Shown here: in pieces, positions 52,101-64,000 of the stretch
Layout: every line of letters begins with the position of its first letter
How positions within the stretch are numbered: position 1 is the stretch's first letter
Source: Thuidium tamariscinum
Lineage: Eukaryota > Streptophyta > Bryopsida > Hypnales > Thuidiaceae
Reading direction: 5' to 3'
NCBI GenBank assembly: GCA_947034885.2
Contig: OX344749.2
Location: 5,037,501 to 5,101,500 of the forward strand
DNA: 64,000 nt
The notes under the pieces: generated by a model
Databases searched by the model: none
What the model was told of the DNA's origin: nothing
Seen by the model: only the letters and a program-made list of their open reading frames with translations
Translations under genes and position numbers: made by a program

Positions 52101-53058
52101 CGGAGGCGTCCGTACAGTATTGTTTTGTTCGATGAAATCGAGAAAGCTCATCCCTCGATTTTCAACACCCTCTTGCAGGTGCTGGATGATGGTCGTTTAA
52201 CCGATGGCCAAGGCCGTACGGTGGACTTCACCAACACAGTTGTTATCATGACATCCAATTTGGGAGCAGAGCACTTACTCTCCGGCTTGACTGGCATCAT
52301 GTCCATGGAGGTTGCCAAGAAAAAGGTGATGGAGGAGGTGCGAATGCATTTCCGGCCAGAGCTTCTGAACCGTCTGGATGAGATCGTTATATTTGAGCCA
52401 CTTGCGCATGAACAACTGCTGAGGGTGGCTCGCATGCAAATGAGAGATGTCGCACTTCGACTTGCAGAGCGGGGCATCGCCTTGGCCGTCACAGATTCTG
52501 CTCTCAACCTTGTTCTGGAGGAGTCTTATGATCCTGTAAGTCACCATTCAACCCTCCTCCTATTCATCTGTACAAACTGTACTGCTGATAATATGTACCT
52601 ATTATCACATTATCTATGACTATGATTCTTTTTCCCCTGATGTCTCTGAACAAGTAGATTTAAGTATGATGCAGCACGACGATTATGTGTGTCGGTGATT
52701 ACTTGAAGTTCCCAGTCTGTCTTTCCATTTGTTCTGATACATTTTTTTATTTGATGCCTATCAGGTTTATGGTGCCCGCCCGTTGAGAAGATGGCTGGAG
52801 CGTAAAGTAGTCACTGAGTTGTCAAGAATGCTGATCAATGATGAGGTGGACGATAATTCGACTGTGTATATAGACGCTAAGCCAGGAGCTCACACCCTTT
52901 CGTACAGAGTGGAGCGCGATGGCGGGTTTGTTAATAGTGACACCGGAGTGAAGTCGGACATTCTCATTGAAGTGCCTAAGAATGCCCATCACGATGCTAA
53001 GAGGATGAAGATTGAAGAACTAGCCACTGATGATGCCGATATGGAGGAAGATTTGTAG
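49167..53058 (+). CDS. HSP101: Cytosolic heat-shock protein HSP101 (ClpB-type disaggregase)
   Basis: A hexameric AAA+ chaperone that pulls aggregated proteins apart together with HSP70 and is required for thermotolerance. Five exons (49167-49576, 50169-51372, 51556-51896, 52058-52535, 52765-53058) close in frame to 908 aa, the normal family length. The N-domain starts [20 protein letters not shown] without a transit peptide, which marks the cytosolic and nuclear form. NBD1 has Walker [14 protein letters not shown] and Walker B ILFIDEIH. The long coiled-coil M domain follows at ~residues 410-530. NBD2 has Walker [13 protein letters not shown], Walker [14 protein letters not shown], and the pore motif region around GYVGHEEGG. 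The C-terminus is acidic (MEEDL). The gene has a long leader and upstream heat-shock elements. Confidence 0.97.
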
Positions 53059-54495
53059 AGACCCTCTTGTGGATTGGTAGCAATTGCAGGACTTCGCCAA
53101 GCTACTGAATAACATACACAAGTTGATTGCATTGTGAACGAGCACCTGCCTTGCTTTTATCCAAAGATATGTGCGACGATCATGTGTGAACCTCGACTGG
53201 TTTGGGATATACATGTCAGTGTAGAAAATGAGTTAGAGCTTGTAGAGGATAGTCGCTTGTAAATCCCGCATGGTGAGGTATGGTGTGGTACATCTGGATA
53301 TTGAAAGCTACTGTATTTTTTTAATGTAGCTAACTGCTTCCTATAACCGAAATGTGCAATTGTGACTCGCCGATGATGCAAATCTAAGCTTCGTTTTCAA
53401 TTGAATTTTGCATTTCAAAGTAGACAACTTACTCTCGGATCATAAATTATAGTACGTCGCGGAATCTCAATGTGTAAGAGAATTGCTGACAACCTAAATC
53501 TGATGGATTTCCTTGCAATGACTTCGTTATTTTCTACTTTCAGTTTTGTTTTCTATACCGAAGTTTAACTAGAATTCGTTTCTGTAAAGCGCAACGAAGT
53601 TAGCTGTTTGCCCTAAAGCGTCCTTCTAACGATGTAGGTGAAATTAATTGGAACCTGAGTTAACATAGTTGAAGTCTAGTCGGCGCCCTTTTGCCCTCAA
53701 CCCTGGCAGAAACGAAATAACTTACTCCGTATATTACAACGTGATGTAATGACTGTCTATTATCTCGAAAACCCTCCACTTCATATTACAATATGAACAC
53801 ATTCATTCCCAATGTGCCACCTTGATTGATTGATGAAATGGCATCACTTTCCACCTTTGACTATATTAGGATGAAAAAAGTCACCATTAAATCACTCAAA
53901 TAGGTTTCAAAATTGAAAGTAGAAAAATAATCGATACTTTAACTTAATCACTAGCTGTTCAACAAGCTATGTCAAATGCAATCCGAATACCTACAATTGT
54001 TTCTTTGAAAATGGTGCTTCTTCCTATCATTGCAAACATCCAACATCCAGAAACAATCAACAGTACAAAATAGACACAAACTTTTAATAGCTAGGAAACT
54101 CAAGAACGTTACAGGACATAATGCGAAGTTGTGTACTTGAATGAACAACCTCCAAGAGTGCATTGTCCAAATCACTGAAAAACTCACATCCAAAACAACA
54201 ATGTGGGTTATAACCCTCCCTCTCTCAACAAAACAAAACTGGACACATCACTATTGATTGGTCAACTTAGCGTTATGTCATGAGGCAAATCCATAATCTT
54301 CTTCCAAACATGAATTCATTTGTTGATAATCTACAAGGAACGTGATTCTTACAGTAACTAAACCTATCCTGGATACATAAAAAATTCGCTTACAGTACCT
54401 ACTTGCAAGTCATCTGAATTCAATTTGATTCTCCTACGAAACAAGGTCAGCACCACATTCAATTGGATAATGGATGCGCCCACCTTCTGCAAACC
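53059..54495. other. Convergent intergenic region
   Basis: It contains the HSP101 trailer and that of the CRTISO-like gene. From ~53760 it is AT-rich. Frames on either strand have no family resemblance. Confidence 0.5.
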
Positions 54496-57400
54496 TTACA
54501 GCCCAATGGCGTCCAGAAGCTTGGAATGGTCGGCGACAGAAGCCAGAGTATTAGCCGTGACGAGCCCACTGGCGGCCACTGCTGGGATGCCAATGCCTGG
54601 AAAGATGGAATCGCCGCAGCACAAGAGACCGGCGATGGGAGTGGACGGCATTGGGAACAGGCCCTGGCCAGCGCGGATGGCCGGGCCGTAGCTGCCGCGC
54701 TTGCGGCGCAGGTAACGTTCATGTGTCAGTGGTGTGCCCACCAGGGTCACTTCGCAGCTCTCTCGGGAGAAGCTTGGCCCCAGCGCTCTCTCCACGGCCT
54801 TCCACAGCACCTGCAACAACATTCTTTTCAACATTCTTTTCGAGCACTACTCCAAGTCCTAAGGATTCATGGCTTTGGAAAACAACTATGCAATTCATCA
54901 TATTGGGGGGACAATCGAATTCAAATGCGTACGTATTAGATTAATAACACCAGAGTCTACAAAGTACATTGCAAGTGTAGCTCAAGACATGAATGAGATT
55001 GAACCGAAGTAAGTCCCGGTATGACGATATGATCAACAAATACTCAAAACTGCCAAACCCCAACTTGAACCTCTAACTTGGTCGATGTACTCTGCTAAAA
55101 TTGGACCTCATGCTGCCTCTTTTTAGAAGTTTGGAGTAAGTCATCTGTGGACTTCCCGTGGTGCAATATTATCTATTTCTTAACCAGTACATACAGTGTT
55201 CTTCGTTGATCTCGTCAAAAATTCTGTCAATTTCACAATAAAATTCATTAAATGGGTCGTAATCAAACCATGAATCCTTGGTCCATTAAGGTTCAATACT
55301 AGACTTGGTAACATGATTAAGCAGTGATTAACCGCCCAAATCCGCTTTTGAATGTTTGCATACTTTCGCTTACATATCTGCGTAAGTATGTTACTGCAAC
55401 TCCATTGATCATGAAGAGAGGTTGATTACTAAAGATTCAAAAAATACTTCGGATCCACGAGCAAGTTGCTTAGACGGAACATTTGTTCATCACCTAGAAT
55501 ATGGGCCAAATTTGGAGCGCTTCATCTGATTTCACTTCCTAGCAATGGATTGCCAAACTTTCTCTTGTTGTTTGCAAAAATTGAACATTCGGAAGGAGAA
55601 GAGTAGCACGAGAAGATTATTCACCTCAGCTCGTTGGGCTTTCAGCTGCCGATAAGCCGCACTATTGCGATTCAGGCCTTCCCAGAGGGCGTAGGGCTCC
55701 GTGCCCGGAGTGTAAGCGTGCAACACATGCTTGCCCGGGGGAGCCAGCGACGGGTCCAGGACACTGGGAATGGAGATGAGGACCACGTTCTGCGCAGCGT
55801 CCACTCCGGACGCCCACTCGTTCACCACGATGTAGTGGATCTGCAGGTCGCTGGGGAGGTTCTGCAGGGAAACAGAGAAACAACGTTATTATGCTCATAA
55901 CACTCTTCAATCAGCAATGGTAATAGGATGTCAATAGGGTTCAACAGGAAAAAGGTATCTTATTCATAAACGTGAAGAAAATCATTGGTGAAGAAGAACC
56001 GGTTGTAGTTCTTGTCAAACTCTTCGTCACAATATACTTGAATGACATGTTTCTAGACGACATGATGAATTGTCTGACAATCGGAAAATATTCTGCCTTT
56101 GCAAGGATAGACGCCCAGTCAACGGTGTAGAGTTAACGAAGTAGTCTTCTAATAGTTAAACTCAAGGTAGTGGAGACTCGGAATACAGAGAATGACTTGC
56201 AATTGGAGTCGGTACAACAGTAAATAAGAAACACTAGACCTAAGCCTGTTGTAATTCAACAACACCAAAAAGGTTTCATCAAATTGCAAGGTTTCGTTGA
56301 AAAAATGTTTGAATTTCATTAAAATTTAGAACGAACGAACAAAGAATATTGAAATGTTTGCAGAATGATGAAAACGTGACATAGTTTGCATTTAGTATAG
56401 GAAACATAATAAACCAGACAAGACATCACATTCTTTTGTGACTGCAGAACTCACTTTGGCATCTATTCCCAGATGGAGATGCATGAAAGAGTCACACTGG
56501 GGTGTGGAATCGGCTCGAGTGCGAAGCTCCGCCGGAAGGTCGCTGGTGGGAATCATGGGGACCGTATCCCATGTGGAGGCATTGCTGATCACAGCTTTGC
56601 GCGCACGGACAACCTGCATTACAGCAAAGCAGCCCGAGGGTTAATACCTGGACTTCTTAATTAATATTTGATTAATAATGTTTTTCTTTTTCTATTTTCA
56701 GCTAACTGAGGTGGTACAAATAAATCTAAGGAATATGTATTTGATTGATAAATAGTAACTCTTTCTTTAAATTTAATATCTAATAATAGGAATTCAAATT
56801 CATGATCTACGTCTTTAAATCTAGGAAAATGGTTTGGTGCTCGCTGGATATCCGGTCGAGAGCGGGGAGGCTTGAGACCATTGTTGGACAAAACCCTCTC
56901 CTTCAAGCTAACTATTCCTTTGGATTTAAAGATCTACAACTCTCTAAGAGCATGGGAAGTTGGAGGCTATGAAGGTGACTCGATTTTGGAGGAGAGTTAC
57001 AGGGTACTGTAAATATCTACCTTGGCACTCTGTAACTCGATGTGTTGTGTACTGTAACTGTCCTCAAGAGCAAATGTTATGGAAACGAGGGTAGAGATTA
57101 CGAGTTACAACTTGCTTGTTTGTAGCAAATCAAAAAGTGCCATCTCGAGTGCCATCTATACAAAACAATATGAATTGGACCATAATTTGTTGATATTTGT
57201 TGGACCATAACTGTATGCACCTGGTTTTAACATATTTTTGTTAATTCAGACCACTTGATTACGACTACTCCAGCAAATTTATGTCAAAAAGTCCGAATGG
57301 AGTGATCCAAGAAAATTCGAAATATGATAAAAACAAGGTACCTTTCTTGTAGTGACTTTTTTCTACTTCCTAAAACTTCCATCAAGAGGTTACCCCACTA

Positions 57401-60383
57401 GTGGTGAACAGGTTTGCAAGGTACCCACCTGCCCATTCCTGAGCTTCACACCTACAGCACACCCTCCTTCAATCAAAATGGTGTCAACGTGTGAACTGAG
57501 CGATAGCCGGCCTTTGTGTTTCTTCAAGCCTCGCACAAGAGCCTCAATTATGGCTCCAGTGCCACCTACTGGGTACTCTAACATGCACCCCGGTTTGTAC
57601 CACTCTCCAAACATGTAGACCTGCCAATTAAAAGCAACAAAAATGTGAGCAATAGCAAAAACAACGGCTTAGAGTTCAAGTTTGTAACATTGTAAAATGC
57701 TTAGATAGAGAATCTATTTGCATAGGGGTTGAAAAGCCACCCACTTACGATGTAAGTATCATTAAAGCTTGTAACTTAAAAGAAATGAGATAAACTTCTA
57801 AGTTGATTTTGTAACAGTAAAAGATGCTTCCATAAGATACATTGTAGATGCAATCAACTCATGCTGCAAGAGTAATCTAGGCTTGTGATTTGGACCACTC
57901 ATGAGTTATCCAAATAATACATTCATAGTGTTTTGGAATTCTCTCAACAATAGGGACAAGAATGTAAAGTGGGTTTGAGAGAAGGTAGCTAAGCAAAGAA
58001 ATGGATTGGAAATGGAAATCTCACCACTTCGGCAGCAAGCGTTCCGTCAGCTTTTAAACCAGACAGGAGGAATGACAGTAAATCCACCCAGTTGCGCACG
58101 AACTCATTACGAATCTCCAGCGAGTCCACAAGCTCTGAAAAAGGCCCAAGCAGCTTCCCGGCTCCCATGAAGCCTTGTGGCCCCAATTGCAGAAACGTTT
58201 TCAGCAATGATGGTCCGTAGCGCCCTAGTGTAGTGACTAGAGCACCCCAGTCAGTGCGTATCGCTGCTGGGGGTAGGGCCATGGCTGCTGCTGATAGAGG
58301 AAGAATCGCTTCCTGCAGCGAGCAACACAATCCGGGTTCAGGCAATCACACCTAATTGTGTCACTTTAAGCGCTCAGCATAGTATCCACCAATGTCACGT
58401 TTTAAAATATTCTTGTTGGCCAATCAAAGAGGATTCCAGCGCAGCAAAGAAGTTGTTGGATCCCAAATGCAAAAGTTATAAAGATTCAAAGTTGATGACC
58501 AAAAATCAACGCGAGTTCTAATCAAAAACAACACAAGTTCTCATGTTGAGGCGTAAATCGTCACAATTAGTATACACTCATGGTCCAAAATTTTGAGGTG
58601 TCATATTTAAGTAGGTGTCACAATTAGGTTTAGTTACCGTATCCACAGAAAAAACCCCATTGTTAGAGAGAGCAAATCCTAACAAGGCACTCACCAAAAA
58701 AGATCTTCCAAAGCACATATCAGACTTTGCATTCACTGCGATTGTGTGTCTTTCGATCACCTCACATGTGACCCAGACATTGAATAGGCTTCTAATCCTA
58801 CCTGGAGCTTACGCCAATCTGCCACTGCATTTGGTCCAGCAACTTGCTGTAAATCCTGCAAGACATCCATGCACTACGAATGTCATGCAAAGCTCAAATG
58901 CAGATCACTTAAATGCTAATCGATGGCCGTAAGTAAATCATGCATTTCGCAATTCTGCAAAACAATAGCAAGCACTGGAGGAAGGCACAGATAAACCTTG
59001 TAAAACTCCGATGGACCAATCCGTGAAAGAAACTGCCCTTCAGGAACGTGAACCATCCATGAGTTGTAGCGCACACATTCAACAGGCTCCCCAAGAGCAT
59101 CCAAGACCTAAAATTGGAAAATCCACTACATTGCCAGTCAGCTTGTCTGCAAGACATCCAACTTCATTGCACAACCAATTATCTATCATGGTTTTAAAGT
59201 GACCAATGCACTTGATCATGATGTGCAAAATCAGTAATTCAGACCGTGCCAAATGATTGCATATGTTAGTCAAAACATAAATGAAATTGTAGAAAAAAAA
59301 TCCCCATATGACCTACTCAGAATTGCAAAATTGGGGTCCGTGGCTTTAACCAGAGTAGGGACTCTGAATTAGGGTTTGGCAAACCTGGGCTAAAGGATTG
59401 GCCTGCGGCCCTCGAGACGACAGTCCGGAAAAGAGCGATGGCCCGGAATCGAAGTGATATCCCTTGATTTCAAAAGAATGTGCTGCCCCGCCAGGGATGT
59501 CATGGCTCTCCAGCACAAGCACGTCCTGTCCGTAACGAGCCAGGAGCCCACCGCAGCAAAGACCTCCCACACCGCTGCCAATAATCACCACATCCGCTTC
59601 CACCTTCTCTGCCAAACCAAGAATTATACGGTGGATATCCGCATCATAATAAACATGGCATTGACCTCAAACCGCAAGGTTCAAATGGCTTACCACATTC
59701 AAAATTGTGTGAGAAATAACTTCCTACAACTATCACTGATTGAATGTTAAAACTTCCACAATAAAAAAAGTTCGAGAATCATGTATAGTTCGTGATTTAT
59801 GATGCATTCCTTGTGAAAGCCCGGAAGTTCATTAAAAACGGTTCCTTCCCCTTCACTGTACATGAATACGCTCACTTGCATAATCAATTTGATCTCACAA
59901 GAGAGTAAAACTTGGGCTTAAAAGAAAACCGTTCTCGGAATTCTACAATAAATGATAATATGAGTAGAGTTCAAAAGATAGGAACCACCTTCGTTACAAT
60001 GCAAAATAAATTTTCCTGCAATGAATTTGCAAAATTGGTGCACATGTGATTACTGCGGGAAGTGTAGTCAAAAGCATGTCTACCCATACCAACACGATGT
60101 TGTCGAAGTGATTGTTTCGTACATTCACAGCCCCAGATTGTAAAAAAAAGGTCTGTAAGCGGGAATTGCAAAGCATACCCCGTTCGGCAGAGTCGGGTAC
60201 AGCTGTACCAGGCGCCTTCTCCCCAAGCACAGCGCTCACAAAATTCCTTAAACCCTTCTTGCCATTCCTTTCGAAGCTTCTTTCCGACGATGCTGGTCCT
60301 GCTGCAAGAAATTGGGCTTTCCTGGAGCTGGACAGGGTCACCATCGGAGCAAATGCAACGACTCCGACGACCGCCATAGCCAT
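54496..60383 (-). CDS. CRTISO-like FAD-dependent oxidoreductase, plastid-targeted
   Basis: A member of the carotenoid isomerase / phytoene desaturase-like flavoprotein family, closest in memory to Arabidopsis At1g57770 rather than CRTISO itself; its substrate is unknown. There are nine exons: 60383-60179, 59608-59385, 59107-58997, 58855-58802, 58312-58025, 57620-57429, 56613-56455, then ~55862/55840-55625, and 54810-54496, for about 587-594 aa. A Ser/Ala/Arg-rich leader of ~70 residues looks like a plastid transit peptide. The dinucleotide-binding fold follows: VVIIGSGVGGLCCGGLLARYG, E in VLESHDIPGGAAHSF. Other conserved blocks are DSGPSLFSGL, WYKPGCMLEYPVGGTGA, SNASTWDT, PGKHVLHAYTPGTEP and CCGDSIFPGIG. 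One junction is odd: the exon 7 to 8 join with the obvious acceptor shifts frame by one, while an AG 22 bases further in restores it and drops NLPSDLQ. Confidence 0.88.
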
Positions 60384-63300
60384 GGCGAAAGACTAACTAG
60401 AATCTTGAGCATGAGCGCAAAGACTACAATTTCCTGCTCATTCCCCCACTTGAAAACACTTCTGCAACAACCATCATCGGGTACCACATGCTAGCTACAA
60501 AATTCCAGTCGAATTCACGAGGTGAGAGTGCGTCTGCGGTTGATGAATGGAATTTCGGCGATACCGACTTGACAATCTTCTTCCCCGCATTGAGAAGCGA
60601 AGCAAATTGTGCTGCAATTGAAGTAACAGTGCTGGAATTCGAACAAAGATTGAAGTGATCCTTCTGTAAAAGTTCGTAAGAGTGTTGACAGTGTTGAAAG
60701 GAAGGAGCTCCACGTACGTTTGTTCTGCACCTCAAGTGTTAGTTCATTCATAAAATCGGCAAAATATAATAAAATCATCCAAATATTGGCAAACATGGTA
60801 ATTCTTTTTCTAGAAAATAAGTGATTTCATCCATTGTTTTAGCCATCCTTTTTGGTGCTAAGAGCATCCCACCAATTCTCCTTTCCATATCCCCATATGG
60901 ATGAAGGTGAGTAGATATAGGAATAAGAAATGTTCTTCCATACGAATGTTGCTCAATAGGTTACCATCATATTATTATCATTGGTATAAATGGTTGGCTT
61001 TAATACATCACTGGTATACTTTAAAAGTAGTATTACTATCAATGACATATAGAAAGGTGATTGCAATTTTATATATATATAATTAGGCCTTGCCTTCCCT
61101 CAATTTTGAATGATGCAAATCCTTTGTTTGGAGTTTTTTTTCCTTATATGAATGACATCCATCCATTGAAATAGGAATGGAGAGCACCCTTGGTGAGGAT
61201 GTTATCACCCTTTTAACTCCTAAAAAAGTCAAGATGTAGTGGATAAGAGATGAATATTTTTGAAAGTTTATTAGAGAACTTTCCATTGTAGTTGGAGCTT
61301 CAATTGTTATAGGATAGGTTTAGTAGGAAATCAGTCTTATGTTAGGTGTCAAAATCTTTGGAGGGAATTGTTTTTTTTCAAAAGTCATGCTTTTGTATAG
61401 TGAAAAAGATTTATACAAGATTATTCTATTTTTTTAAAGTAAACATATATATTTGCAAGGATGTGTTGACCCTACCATTAAGTTATGGTATGTAGAACTA
61501 ATGACTTACATACAAATATCTTTGTTGAAAAAGTAATGTTTTTTTTCTATTGTTCACCTAATATATCATTAGCTCAATCAATACTTCATGATTTTTGTGT
61601 AAGGATTTGTATCAATTCACATCAAGATGGAATACTTGAAAAATTGTTTAGCATTTTAAGCAATTCTTTTATTCATTCTTTATAGAATGCCAAAGTGGTA
61701 ATATAAAATGTTCCAAATTTCAACATTCATCCACACACTGGATAGAAGATTGCACATTAGCACATATCACATGAAGATACTTCTATTTCCATCGACAATT
61801 TGGCAATTGCATCTAAGATTCTTTTATATTCTAGTGAAAAACTTCATATTTTTTGCCATTTTTTAGCTAGAAATTTTTTCCTGGTACAATGAAGCACTAA
61901 AAAGCCAAAAAATCCCTAATCAAGCCTCCAGTCAAAAGTTATATACAAATTTTAGGGAGAATGTTTGAAATTATCAAAGAAAATGTCATAGAAAATGATC
62001 CTTCTAACCCCTTCTTGAAATTTGTCTATTATAATATTTCATTGGAGGCTTTAAATTTCAAACAAATTTTTGAAGATATAATTTAATTTAATTTAATTTT
62101 CTATCTAGAATTAGTTCAAAAAAATTTAATCTATTATACCAAGATGACATCTAAAATCCTACTTAGATGTTGTTTAATAAATTGCTGAATCATTAAGCAA
62201 ATTTGTTTTGGTCAAAATCAACACATTTCTATTGATTGCTATTTTTGTCAAGAAATATAGTGGCTAGACTGTGAGCAACTACTTACCTACCAATGGTACA
62301 TAGTCAGTCCACTATGCCTTCTAAACAATAGATATTTTCTAATTCTTAAACATTTACAACTTTGCAATAGGATAAAGGAATTCAATCCAAATTGCAAATA
62401 CTCTCTAAACTAGTTTAAAGCTAACTAGGTCACAATTGTTCTAAAGTAGAAATTCGTGGAGTCCAATTTTAGCAACTTGAGGTGTTAAGGCATCTCATGC
62501 CATTTCTGAAAACATAAAACACCACCCTATCCGACCTTGCTAGCAACAAATATCAACGGATGAAGTTTAAATTGTTGACAAACAAAAAATCCTCATAACT
62601 TTTGACTCATTGATCAAAACAGAATGATTCAAATCTTTCTACACATACATAAATAAATAAAAGATTTCAAATTTTAATTTTGAAAAAAGTGAATTTTTTC
62701 AATCTAAACCGCTCATTTAGGGTCATTGCATGAAAGACTTGTACTATTTTCCGTCACACGTTGAAAGTTGAAGTTGTTTTGTAGCATAAGTAATGGAAAA
62801 AAGATCCAATGAAAACGAAATTTCAGGTGAAGGTTCCTCTTGCATTTTTCAGTCTTCATAATTTTTTTCAGTATTTTAAAAAATGTTTTGGTAGGTCGAA
62901 CTGAATTTTCAGAATATGTCACAAATATGGTTTTCAGGGTTTTGAGTACTTTTGAGTACCCAACCTAGTGAATCTGAATCTGAGGTTTAGGTGGGTTGTT
63001 CCTCTAATGAACTCTAAACTTTTCACGAGAGGGATTTCGAAACCATTGCTTCTTGTGCCTTCCTCATGGCCTCAAAGTGCACCTCATTTACCAAACATTT
63101 CTGAGCAATGGAGCTTCAAAATTCAAATTTTTTTTTGGGATTCCTGTAGTAAACAAAATTTCTAGGAATGGCCATTTTTTTCCTGAATTTTTTAAGGTCG
63201 GCACCTAATTTTTAAAAATGGAAATCATGACAGGTATTTTTCTAGTTGAAAATACAATCTCTGCCGGATGATAGTATTCCAGGGTTCTCCGAAGTAGTAC

Positions 63301-63566
63301 TTAGTACTGGTGGGGCCCAATTATGCTGACAGATTCCAACATAGACCTGATTGAGCTTCAATGCTGCAGTCGCCATTTGCTGGATGGCATCGTCATTGCA
63401 GTAGCTGCCGGCACCACCATAATTTGATCAGACATTAGGGTTTCACGTCTGTGCATTGTGAATTCCATACCTCTGTCACGCACAAGCGCATGAAAATGCG
63501 CTATGCGGGATTTCAGGTTCTCGATTTTGTGTCGAATTATGTTGGTAGGGTACATGACAAACAAGA
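60384..63566. other. CRTISO-like promoter side, then AT-rich intergenic DNA
   Basis: 60384-60800 is GC-richer and should include the CRTISO-like promoter. From 60800 to about 63240 the sequence is AT-rich and gene-free. It includes, in reverse orientation, a ~140-bp relative of dispersed repeat D near 62580-62720. 63240-63566 is GC-richer again and leads into an unidentified frame. Confidence 0.5.
62580..62720 (-). repeat. Partial, inverted relative of dispersed repeat D
   Basis: Reverse complemented, this reads through gtgaaaaaattcactttttt-type, aaatttgaaat, tgaatcattctgttttgatc and aatgagtcaaaagttatgag, matching 8425-8545 of copy 1 (aatcattccatttggactaa, tgagtcaaaagttataa). The rest of the element is not recognisable on either side. 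Confidence 0.5.
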
Positions 63567-63893
63567 ATGGATAGGCAGAGGGTGCGAATCCGTCTAGGTC
63601 TGAGGACTCAAAGCTTAGTAGAAGCTGTGGCGAGGGAGAATCAAAGACAAGAGTGGAGAGATCGTCAACGTCGCTGCCGTGCTAGAGGAGGTCTTGAAGA
63701 CCCTACATTAGGAGAACAAGTTGAATCGGCAGATGTTGATGCAAATGCAGATCTTCACTGGGGAAGGCAGAGACATCGTACTACAATGTGGAGAAGTGCA
63801 CAACGAATTGTGGCCCAATTGATTAGGAAGTTGGAGCGTCTTCAAAATCCTGCTCTGCGCCATGCAGTGCTCGAGAAAGTATTCACTAACTAG
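63567..63893 (+). CDS. Unidentified reading frame at window edge
   Basis: 108 codons beginning MDRQRVRIRLGLRTQSLVEA, rich in Arg and Gln, with a predicted helical run (RENQRQEWRDRQRRCRARGG) and a second one, RIVAQLIRKLERLQNPALRH. GC content and amino-acid mix are more gene-like than the surrounding DNA. Coding-like sequence in the same sense (containing PLLPEYFPSPQEARAQSE) continues to the window edge, so the frame appears interrupted or spliced. I do not recognise the family. A basic, gene-poor setting would suit a mobile-element-derived frame, but a host gene is equally possible. Confidence 0.3.
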   Translation: MDRQRVRIRLGLRTQSLVEAVARENQRQEWRDRQRRCRARGGLEDPTLGEQVESADVDANADLHWGRQRHRTTMWRSAQRIVAQLIRKLERLQNPALRHAVLEKVFTN

Positions 63894-64000
63894 CGCGTCC
63901 GACCACTTCTACCTGAATACTTTCCTAGTCCTCAGGAAGCTAGAGCACAGAGCGAGATTTTCAAAAACATTCGTGCTGATTTGGCGGCCTTGAAGATACC

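Overview
The window is nuclear DNA of a land plant, most likely a seed-free one (a bryophyte is my best guess). All recognisable genes are spliced with GT-AG introns and belong to plant families: a legume-lectin receptor kinase, a plant-type SMP/C2 synaptotagmin, an L18a-like membrane protein, a plastid-targeted CRTISO-like oxidoreductase and a cytosolic HSP101. A PLD3-type phosphodiesterase, which I do not know from flowering plants, and the compact spacing of genes between 10.9 and 60.4 kb favour a bryophyte. The species cannot be fixed from sequence alone.

Layout. 1-10.9 kb is AT-rich, gene-poor and built largely of small non-autonomous elements. I could define three families by their terminal inverted repeats (A, B, C) plus longer dispersed repeats. 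10.98-13.90 kb (minus) is a lectin receptor kinase split by one intron that holds a family A element. 16.19-19.67 kb (minus) is a decaying PLD3-like gene. 20.68-27.58 kb (plus) is a 15-exon SMP/C2 gene. It converges on ICMT, the CaaX-protein methyltransferase (28.12-30.07 kb, minus), which is followed by a four-exon gene for a small acidic coiled-coil protein (31.02-32.54 kb, minus). 32.5-38.1 kb is a second AT-rich repeat island. 39.53-45.84 kb (plus) is a 22-exon MCM9 helicase gene. 46.70-48.02 kb (minus) is an L18a-like gene, divergent from HSP101 (49.17-53.06 kb, plus); heat-shock elements lie in the shared intergenic region. 54.50-60.38 kb (minus) is a CRTISO-like oxidoreductase. 60.4-64 kb returns to AT-rich repeats and ends in an unidentified reading frame that runs to the window edge.

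The genes do not form a pathway or operon; they are independent housekeeping, stress and membrane genes. I rebuilt exon-intron structures by hand from splice signals and reading-phase continuity. Six of the multi-exon genes close in frame from start to stop. The CRTISO-like gene closes only with an alternative acceptor. The PLD3-like gene does not close at all. I saw no clear retroviral, Polinton or toxin gene, no CRISPR array and no RNA gene. I found no convincing new biological system. The most distinctive signals are the inverted-repeat element families, the damaged PLD3-like gene with a shared repeat in two neighbouring introns, and the heat-shock element architecture of the HSP101 promoter.
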